Below, in pieces: positions 6,862-10,826 of a DNA stretch of 10,826 nucleotides. The stretch's first letter is position 1, and each line of letters begins with the position of its first letter. Both the position numbers and the translations under genes were made by a program. The notes below the pieces were generated by a model, which worked only from the letters and a program-made list of their open reading frames with translations, searched no databases and was not told the origin of the DNA. The stretch is from Actinomycetota bacterium (GTDB taxonomy: Bacteria > Actinomycetota > Thermoleophilia > Solirubrobacterales > Solirubrobacteraceae): positions 1 through 10,826 of the forward strand of contig JAHWJE010000017.1 of the NCBI GenBank assembly GCA_019348575.1, read 5' to 3'.

Positions 6862-6889
6862 TGTCGCACGCTGGTCGCAGATCGGTTCA
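6862..6889 (-). promoter_or_regulatory. Possible ECF-type autoregulatory promoter
   Basis: On the minus strand, TGAACC (6884-6889) is separated by 17 bases from CGACA (6862-6866). ECF promoters commonly have a GAAC-type -35 and a CGTC/CGAC-like -10 at this spacing. A transcript would begin around 6855, about 14 bases before the preferred ATG and just before its Shine-Dalgarno. The match is short and by eye only. Confidence 0.35.
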
Positions 6890-6962
6890 CCCTCCCATGG
6901 GCGCATCGTCATGACCAGGGTCCGCAGCCCGCGTCGACGCGCGCTCCTGAGCATCGGCGGTT

Positions 6963-6989
6963 CCCGCCCCGCCGCGCTGGCGGGCGGGG
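6963..6989. repeat. GC-rich inverted repeat in the divergent intergenic region
   Basis: The left arm 6963-6973 (CCCGCCCCGCC) and right arm 6979-6989 (GGCGGGCGGGG) can pair as an inner 6-bp stem, a bulged C and an outer 4-bp stem around a 5-base loop. There is no T-run after it on either strand. It lies between the sigma operon and the kinase gene, upstream of the likely kinase promoter. It could be a weak transcription block or a protein site, or simply follow from base composition. Confidence 0.3.
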
Positions 6990-7009
6990 TGCAATCCGCG
7001 GCGCTGGCC

Positions 7010-7034
7010 GTTTGCGGTACCCGCGACCGGGTAG
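7010..7034 (+). promoter_or_regulatory. sigmaB-type (general stress) promoter upstream of the RsbW-like kinase
   Basis: GTTTGC (7010-7015), 13 bases, then GGGTAG (7029-7034). This is close to the sigmaB/SigF-family consensus (GTTT-N12-16-GGGTA). The start point would fall near 7040, leaving about 25 bases to the GTG at 7065 with its Shine-Dalgarno. The -10 half overlaps a perfect inverted repeat, TACCCG-CGAC-CGGGTA (7018-7033). The downstream gene encodes the type of protein that controls sigmaB-like factors, so feedback control is plausible. Confidence 0.55.
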
Positions 7035-7056
7035 GCGGGGCGCTCTGGGACGACGG

Positions 7057-7061
7057 GGAGG
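7057..7061 (+). promoter_or_regulatory. Shine-Dalgarno of the RsbW-like kinase gene
   Basis: GGAGG lies three bases before GTG 7065. The spacing is short; a TTG at 7074 lies 12 bases away. GTG 7065 is kept as the best compromise. Confidence 0.45.
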
Positions 7062-7064
7062 AAC

Positions 7065-7484
7065 GTGCTGCGCTTGGCCGACAGGGTCGATCTTGAGATG
7101 GAGTTGCCGCGCGCTGAGACCGCGGCCGTTGCCGCGCGCCGCGCGCTCAGGCGCTCCTACGCCGACCGGATCGATCCCGGTCTGCTCGACGACGCCGAGC
7201 TGCTCGTCAGCGAGCTGGCGAGCAACGCGCTGCGCCACGGCCGGGGCGAGATCATGCTGCGCGCGTGCCTGGACGACGACCGTCTGCTGGTCGAGATCAT
7301 CGACCAGGGCTCGGGCTTCGAGCGCGTCCTGCGGCGCAGGGACTTCGGCCAGATCGGCGGCTGGGGACTGGACATCGTCGACGACGTCGCAAGCCGCTGG
7401 GGGGTGCAGGCAGGAACGACGCACGTCTGGTTCGAGCTCGAGCGGCCGGGGCCGCGCCTCGGCGAGCCCGACGACGGCGGCTGA
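7065..7484 (+). CDS. RsbW-like anti-sigma serine kinase (GHKL ATPase, HATPase_c_2)
   Basis: A 139-residue protein made of a single GHKL ATP-binding domain. The N-box is ELASNALRHG (50-59, with Glu50 and Asn54), the G1 box is DQGSGF (80-85) and the G2 box is GGWGLDIVDD (98-107). There is no phospho-acceptor His domain and no membrane segment, so it is the soluble RsbW/SpoIIAB type. These bind a sigmaB/SigF-like factor and phosphorylate an STAS-domain antagonist, or act as related regulatory kinases. No antagonist or sigmaB-like gene is in the window, so the partners are encoded elsewhere. The gene stands alone behind a sigmaB-type promoter, diverges from the ECF operon, and precedes a lipid-modifying enzyme by 69 bases. 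The short Gly/Asp-rich tail (128-139) is probably disordered. Confidence 0.85.
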   Translation: MLRLADRVDLEMELPRAETAAVAARRALRRSYADRIDPGLLDDAELLVSELASNALRHGRGEIMLRACLDDDRLLVEIIDQGSGFERVLRRRDFGQIGGWGLDIVDDVASRWGVQAGTTHVWFELERPGPRLGEPDDGG

Positions 7485-7553
7485 GCAGCGCTGCCCGACC
7501 CTGCAGGCCGCGCTAGACCGACGACGTCCGCCCTCCCGCGCGCCAACTATGGT

Positions 7554-8780
7554 GTGACGATCGGACGTGGTTCGACAACCGAGCCGCTGCGCCGCGAGCT
7601 CGCCGCGGCCCTTCCGGAGCGGCCGTTCACGGTGCGCTTCTGGGATGGCAGCGAGCTGGCGTCGACGTCGGGTGACGGGCCTGTCTTCAGCGCCCGCTCA
7701 CCGCGCGCCGTCGCGCACGCCCTGCTGGCGCCGGGCCAGCTCGGCCTGATCCGCGCCTACTCGTCCGGCGAGCTCGAGGTCGACGACCTCGACGCGCTGC
7801 TCGCGGTGCTCGCTGACTGGAAGCCGCCTCCGATCGACGGGGCGACGCGCCGCCGGCTGCTGCTCGCGGGCGTCCGCGCGGCGGGCGTGATGCGCCCGCC
7901 ACGACCGCCGGCGGTCGAGCTGCGCCCGCGCGGCCGGCGCCACAGCCTCGCGCGCGACGCACGCGCCGTGCGCCATCACTACGACGTGTCGAGCGATTTC
8001 TTCGCGCTCTTCCTCGACGCCTCGCTGACCTACTCGTGCGCGATCTTCGCCGATCCGTCGAAGGATGACGAGCCGCTCGAGTCCGCCCAGGAGCGCAAGC
8101 TCGAGCTCGTCTGCCGCAAGCTCGCGCTGCAGCGGGGTGAGCGCGTGCTGGACGTCGGCTGCGGCTGGGGCAGCTTCCCGTTGCACGCGGCCACGCGTCA
8201 TGGAGCGCACGTCGTGGGCGTCACGCTGTCGGCGCCGCAGGCGGCGGTCGCACGCGAGCGGGCCGCCGCGGCGGGCGTCGCCGACCGCGTCGAGATCCGC
8301 GTCGCCGACTACCGCGAGCTGCGGGGCGAGCGCTTCGACGCGATCGCGAGCATCGGGATGGTCGAACACGTCGGGCCGCCGCAGCTCGACCGCTACGCCG
8401 CGGGCCTGGCAGCGCTGCTTGCGCCCGGCGGGCGGCTGCTGAACCACGGGATCTCGCGGCTGCGCCACGGCGACGTCGAGCCGGGCGCGTTCTCGATGCG
8501 CTACGTGTTCCCCGACGCCGTGCCTCCGCATCTGTCGCGGATGCTGCTCGCGCTCGAGCGCGCGGGCTTCGTCTGCGAGCACGTCGAGGGCTTCGCCGAG
8601 CACTACGCCCGCACGCTCTCGCACTGGGCGGCGCGGCTGGACGCCAACCGCGCCGAGGCCGAACGCATCGTGGGCGCCGAGCGCATGCGGGTATGGCGGC
8701 TGTACCTGCGGGCCGCGCGCAACGGCTTTCAGACCGGCTTCACCTCGGTCTACCAGGTGCGCTGCCGGCGCGGCGCCTGA
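7554..8780 (+). CDS. Cyclopropane-fatty-acyl-phospholipid synthase family SAM-dependent methyltransferase
   Basis: A 408-residue enzyme near the usual length of the family. An N-terminal domain (about 10-95; PFTVRFWDGSELAS, LLAPGQLGLIRAYSSGELEV) is the lipid-binding/regulatory part of CFA synthases. The catalytic domain begins at VRHHYDVSSDFFALFLD (139-155) with TYSCA (159-163). SAM-binding motif I is VLDVGCGWGS (198-207), followed by GVTLSAPQ (222-229), DYREL (252-256) and SIGMVEHVG (266-274). Cys162, Glu271, His298 and Tyr351 fall where E. coli CFA synthase has its bicarbonate/active-site residues. It would methylate unsaturated acyl chains of membrane phospholipids to cyclopropane or methyl-branched forms. 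The start is GTG 7554; no Shine-Dalgarno precedes it, so it may be translated from a very short leader. No start follows before residue 27, where the conserved domain has already begun. Confidence 0.88.
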   Translation: MTIGRGSTTEPLRRELAAALPERPFTVRFWDGSELASTSGDGPVFSARSPRAVAHALLAPGQLGLIRAYSSGELEVDDLDALLAVLADWKPPPIDGATRRRLLLAGVRAAGVMRPPRPPAVELRPRGRRHSLARDARAVRHHYDVSSDFFALFLDASLTYSCAIFADPSKDDEPLESAQERKLELVCRKLALQRGERVLDVGCGWGSFPLHAATRHGAHVVGVTLSAPQAAVARERAAAAGVADRVEIRVADYRELRGERFDAIASIGMVEHVGPPQLDRYAAGLAALLAPGGRLLNHGISRLRHGDVEPGAFSMRYVFPDAVPPHLSRMLLALERAGFVCEHVEGFAEHYARTLSHWAARLDANRAEAERIVGAERMRVWRLYLRAARNGFQTGFTSVYQVRCRRGA

Positions 8781-8810
8781 GCCGCAGCCCGGGCCGCCGC
8801 CGTCCGCGGC
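8781..8810. terminator. Possible bidirectional terminator between convergent genes
   Basis: GCCGC (8781-8785) can pair with GCGGC (8806-8810), enclosing the palindrome GCCCGGGC (8787-8794). It fills the 31-base gap between the two convergent stop codons. There is no T-tract, so support is mainly positional. Confidence 0.3.
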
Positions 8811-8811
8811 T

Positions 8812-9306
8812 TCACTCGGAGGCGTGGACCACGACGACCGGACACGGAGCCTCGCCGACGAGCGCGTGCGAGGTGCTACCGAGCAGCGCGGCGCGAACGG
8901 TCCCGCGTCCGCGCGAGCCCACGACGAGCAGCTCCGCGTCGCGATCGGCGGCGATCCGGCGCAGCCCGTCGGCGGGAGAGGCTTCCAGCTGCACCTCGAC
9001 CTGCGCGTCGTTCACGCCCCACTGGTCCACGAGCTGCTCGACGCGGCGCCGCGCCTCGTCGCGCACTGCGTCGAGCTCCTCGGCGGCGGGCGCGACCGGA
9101 TAGGCGGCCGGCACCCCCGGGGTCGGCGCGATGATGACCGCTGGATCGCCGACGACGGGACCGCCGCCGGGGAACGGACCGAGCGGCGCGACGTACGCGA
9201 CGACGAGCGGCAGGCCCAGTCGCTGGGCCAGATCGGCGCCGACCTCGAGCGGCCGGCGTGACCCTTCGTCGTCGCTGTCGACGCCGCAGACGATCGTGGA
9301 GCCCAT
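8812..9306 (-). CDS. Universal stress protein (UspA family), ATP-binding type
   Basis: A 164-residue single-domain Usp. It opens with a beta strand STIVCGVDSDDEG (3-15) and helix RRPLEVGADLAQRLGLPLVV (17-36), and ends with the nucleotide-binding motif LLVVGSRGRGTVRAALLGS (126-144), that is Gly130-x2-Gly133-x9-Gly143-Ser144, which marks ATP-binding members, then CPVVVVHA (155-162). Between strand 2 and helix 2 is a Pro/Gly-rich loop (41-74) longer than in typical Usps. It is convergent with the CFAS-family gene and lies 117 bases downstream of the JmjC gene on the same strand. The 117-base gap suggests its own promoter, though I cannot name one; no strong Shine-Dalgarno precedes ATG 9306. The likely role is cytoplasmic stress survival. 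Confidence 0.88.
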   Translation of the reverse strand: MGSTIVCGVDSDDEGSRRPLEVGADLAQRLGLPLVVAYVAPLGPFPGGGPVVGDPAVIIAPTPGVPAAYPVAPAAEELDAVRDEARRRVEQLVDQWGVNDAQVEVQLEASPADGLRRIAADRDAELLVVGSRGRGTVRAALLGSTSHALVGEAPCPVVVVHASE

Positions 9307-9411
9307 AGCGCAGGACTGCCCGTTTGCGATCGTCCTTGCACATCCGGCTGTCCGCCTGGCGACACGGCAGGCGACGCGGCGGTCGCGAAGCGCTCGTCGC
9401 CGGCGACGCCC

Positions 9412-9427
9412 CTGACGCGTCCGTCAG
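9412..9427. repeat. Small perfect inverted repeat over the JmjC gene stop codon
   Basis: CTGACG-CGTC-CGTCAG forms a 6-bp stem with a 4-base loop, and the right arm includes the stop codon of the JmjC gene (9424-9426). No T-run follows in the direction of transcription. It could slow or end transcripts between that gene and the Usp gene. Confidence 0.3.
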
Positions 9428-10656
9428 CTGCCGCCCGTGCCCGTGGCGCCGTCGCCTGCGGCTGCGATGCCGCGCTGAAGCAGGAAGCCCTCGCGAACCA
9501 GGCGCCTGACGAGCACGAGCCGGCCGGCGGCGTCGAGCCGGCCCGGTAGCTGCGCGGCGGTGAACGGCGCAGTCGCGGCGTGGACGGCGGCGACCTCGGC
9601 GGCGGCCTGCGCGGGAAAGCTGACCTGCTTGCCTTCGAAGCGCAGCCCGACGGCGCCGCCCGGACGCTGCTCGAGGTCGGCGATGACGGTCGGGCGGCGC
9701 TCGAGCTGCGTCTCGAGGCCAAGACGCTGCAGCGCACGCAGCTGGCTGAGCTGCCCGTCGAGGATCGGCCGGCGCCCGTCGACGAAGCGCCGCCGGGCGG
9801 CGCGAGCGACGTCGTCGGGTCGCAGGCGACCGGCCAAGCGCTCGACGAGCTCGCCGGGCAGCTCACCGGTCGTGTCCAGCGCGCGGCGAAACTCGACGTC
9901 GCCGGCGCATTCGCCGAGCGCGGCGCGGACGGCGTCAAGCCGCGTCGGCGGATGCAAGCCGACGGTGAGGTGCAGCGAGTCGGCGTCCGCCGCGGCGGCC
10001 TCGTGCGGCCAGCCGCGCGGGATGTAGAGGGTGTCCCCCGCTCCCAGCGTGATGTCGTGCAGCGGCTCGCCGACGGCGCCGGCGGCGCCGGCCGACCAGC
10101 GCTGGTCCTTCAGCGGCAGCTCGACGACCGGCTCGTAGATGCGCCAGCGCTTGTGACCGGAGACCTGGAGCACGAAGACGTCGTGCGTGTCGTGGTGCAC
10201 CGCGAAGCCCTGCGAGCAGGCCGGCGTGCAGTAGGCGTTGGCCTGGACCGGGCAGCCGAGCGCGATCTCCAGCCCGCGGCAGTAGACGGCGGCCGGAAGC
10301 CAGGAGAGATGCAGCGCCTGCAGGACGATCGTCGCTCCGCCCGCGTGCTCCTCGGCGACGCGGTCGACGAGCGCCGTCCCCGAGAAGCTCCCGGGGCGCC
10401 ACGGGATGTCTCGCGTGTAGCCCGACAGCGGCAGCTGCTCGCCGTCCTTGACGAGTCGAAACGCCGGCGAGCGGATCGCCGTCTCGCAGACCAGGCGCTC
10501 GACGTCGGCGTCGGACAGGATCGGCGTGAAGCGACGCGGCTCGCCGCGCGTGACGATCAGCGGGCGCCGCTCACGGACCTCGTCGAGGAACTCGTGCCTG
10601 CCGACGGGTTCGAGCGTCAGCTCGAGGGCCGACTGCACCGAAGCGCAGCCGGCCAC
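9424..10656 (-). CDS. JmjC/cupin_4-type Fe(II)- and 2-oxoglutarate-dependent oxygenase
   Basis: A 410-residue protein of the bacterial ribosomal-oxygenase-like (RoxA/YcfD, cupin_4) class. RRPLIVTRGEPRRF (30-43) is the usual opening of the domain. The double-stranded beta-helix core holds the iron triad His154-x-Asp156 (VHHDTHDVFVLQVSG) and His218 (YIPRGWPHEA). Residues about 240-350 are helical, and 351-393 (EVAAVHAAT, PFTAAQLPGRL, LVLVRRLVREGFLLQ) look like the C-terminal winged-helix part of the family. Known members hydroxylate residues of proteins such as ribosomal L16; this one's target is unknown. The GTG at 10656 is chosen because AGGA (10662-10665) precedes it by five bases; the open frame to 10806 only shadows the repeat gene upstream. 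That Shine-Dalgarno overlaps the upstream stop, so the genes are linked. Four cysteines (126, 135, 143, 147) crowd in front of the iron motif. Confidence 0.82.
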   Translation of the reverse strand: MAGCASVQSALELTLEPVGRHEFLDEVRERRPLIVTRGEPRRFTPILSDADVERLVCETAIRSPAFRLVKDGEQLPLSGYTRDIPWRPGSFSGTALVDRVAEEHAGGATIVLQALHLSWLPAAVYCRGLEIALGCPVQANAYCTPACSQGFAVHHDTHDVFVLQVSGHKRWRIYEPVVELPLKDQRWSAGAAGAVGEPLHDITLGAGDTLYIPRGWPHEAAAADADSLHLTVGLHPPTRLDAVRAALGECAGDVEFRRALDTTGELPGELVERLAGRLRPDDVARAARRRFVDGRRPILDGQLSQLRALQRLGLETQLERRPTVIADLEQRPGGAVGLRFEGKQVSFPAQAAAEVAAVHAATAPFTAAQLPGRLDAAGRLVLVRRLVREGFLLQRGIAAAGDGATGTGGS

Positions 10657-10661
10657 CGCCG

Positions 10662-10665
10662 TCCT
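10662..10665 (-). promoter_or_regulatory. Shine-Dalgarno of the JmjC gene, overlapping the upstream stop codon
   Basis: AGGA on the minus strand lies within TAGGA. It shares two bases with the TAG stop of the acidic repeat gene and sits five bases before GTG 10656. This fixes the JmjC start and implies coupling with the upstream gene. Confidence 0.55.
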
Positions 10666-10826
10666 AGGAAACGTCGCCGGCGTCATCGCCGGTGTCGGAG
10701 ACGTCGCCCGCGTCGTCACCGGTGTCCGTGGCGTCGCCGGCGTCGTCACCCGTGTCGGTGGCGTCGGTCGCGTCGCCCGCGTCATCGCCCGTGTCGCCCG
10801 TATCATCGCCCGTGTCGCCCGTGTCG
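10664..10826 (-). CDS. C-terminus of an extremely acidic Asp/Thr/Gly repeat protein (5' end outside window)
   Basis: Reading leftward from the right edge, one minus-strand frame is open for 53 codons and ends in TAG (10664-10666). It has no start codon in the window, so it is a partial gene. The peptide consists only of Asp, Gly, Thr, Ala, Val and Ser; 21 of 53 residues are Asp and none is basic or aromatic. It is built from DTGDDAGD[AV][TS], with three exact 10-residue units at the end, a 13-residue variant before them and shorter DTGDDTG pieces nearest the edge. Third codon positions are almost all G or C, and the low-complexity pattern is cleaner here than in the other frames. It directly precedes the JmjC oxygenase gene. 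The function is unknown; options include a calcium-binding or disordered surface tail, or the repeated substrate of the neighbouring oxygenase. Confidence 0.6.
   Translation of the reverse strand, partial: DTGDTGDDTGDTGDDAGDATDATDTGDDAGDATDTGDDAGDVSDTGDDAGDVS
10667..10795 (-). repeat. In-frame tandem repeat encoding DTGDDAGD[AV][TS]
   Basis: Three 30-base units (10667-10696, 10697-10726, 10727-10756) and one 39-base variant (10757-10795), with shorter degenerate pieces continuing to the edge. The units differ mostly at synonymous third positions (GAT/GAC, GCC/GCG, GGC/GGT) plus an AT/VS swap, which points to selection on the peptide. Confidence 0.75.

Noticed and set aside
7548..7553. TATGGT as the -10 of the CFA-synthase-family gene
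   Set aside because: A start point six to eight bases downstream would fall after GTG 7554, and no -35 is visible at the right distance.
9012..9938. Minus-strand open frame of 308 codons overlapping the Usp and JmjC genes
   Set aside because: Ser/Pro/Arg-rich shadow in another frame; both real genes on this strand have diagnostic motifs.
10657..10806. N-terminal extension of the JmjC gene to 10806
   Set aside because: The extra 50 residues are only the repeat region read in a second frame (Thr/Pro/Arg-rich). A Shine-Dalgarno supports GTG 10656.
10667..10826. CRISPR-like array at the right edge
   Set aside because: The repeats are contiguous, in-frame, without spacers, and encode a regular peptide.

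Overview
The window comes from a very GC-rich bacterium. Coding frames end almost every codon in G or C, genes overlap by 4 bp, GTG starts are common, and the protein families (DUF5941-like, cupin_4/JmjC, RsbW-like kinase, CFAS-like methyltransferase) fit an actinobacterium. My guess is the Thermoleophilia/Solirubrobacterales group, from family recognition only. No tRNA, rRNA, CRISPR array or recognisable insertion sequence is visible. No gene-free stretch exceeds 300 bases; the longest is the 223-base divergent promoter region at 6842-7064.

Left part (1-1640, + strand): the end of a CDP-alcohol phosphatidyltransferase, a DUF5941-like membrane protein starting in a TGATG overlap, a LicC-like CTP:phospho-alcohol cytidylyltransferase, and the first ~30 codons of an sn-glycerol-1-phosphate dehydrogenase-like gene. 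Together they look like an operon for making an activated polyol/glycerol phosphate and attaching it to a lipid or polymer. The dehydrogenase breaks off and runs into a minus-strand remnant of an M16 (insulinase-type) peptidase (1552-2200), so this is a rearrangement scar or an assembly joint.

Middle (2201-6841, - strand): a tight operon read leftward. It encodes an ECF sigma factor, a zinc-finger anti-sigma-like domain fused to a six-helix membrane domain, an ABC ATPase, and three membrane subunits. The first two are paralogues; the third is a smaller permease-like protein. Every junction is an ATGA or GTGA overlap. The second permease carries an apparent one-base frameshift at a run of six G (3698-3703). 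A possible ECF-type autoregulatory promoter sits at 6862-6889.

Right of the divergent region (+ strand): an RsbW-like serine kinase/anti-sigma ATPase (7065-7484) lies behind a near-consensus sigmaB-type promoter (GTTTGC-N13-GGGTAG). It is followed by a cyclopropane-fatty-acid-synthase-family methyltransferase (7554-8780). On the minus strand are a universal stress protein (8812-9306), a JmjC/cupin_4 oxygenase (9424-10656), and, running in from the right edge, the C-terminus of an extremely acidic repeat protein (10664-10826; unit DTGDDAGD[AV][TS]). The oxygenase start lies 8 bases past the repeat gene's stop and its Shine-Dalgarno overlaps that stop, so the two are translationally linked. An Fe(II)/2-oxoglutarate hydroxylase coupled to an Asp/Thr-rich repeat protein is the most promising candidate here for an undescribed modification system, but only the tail of the substrate candidate is in view.
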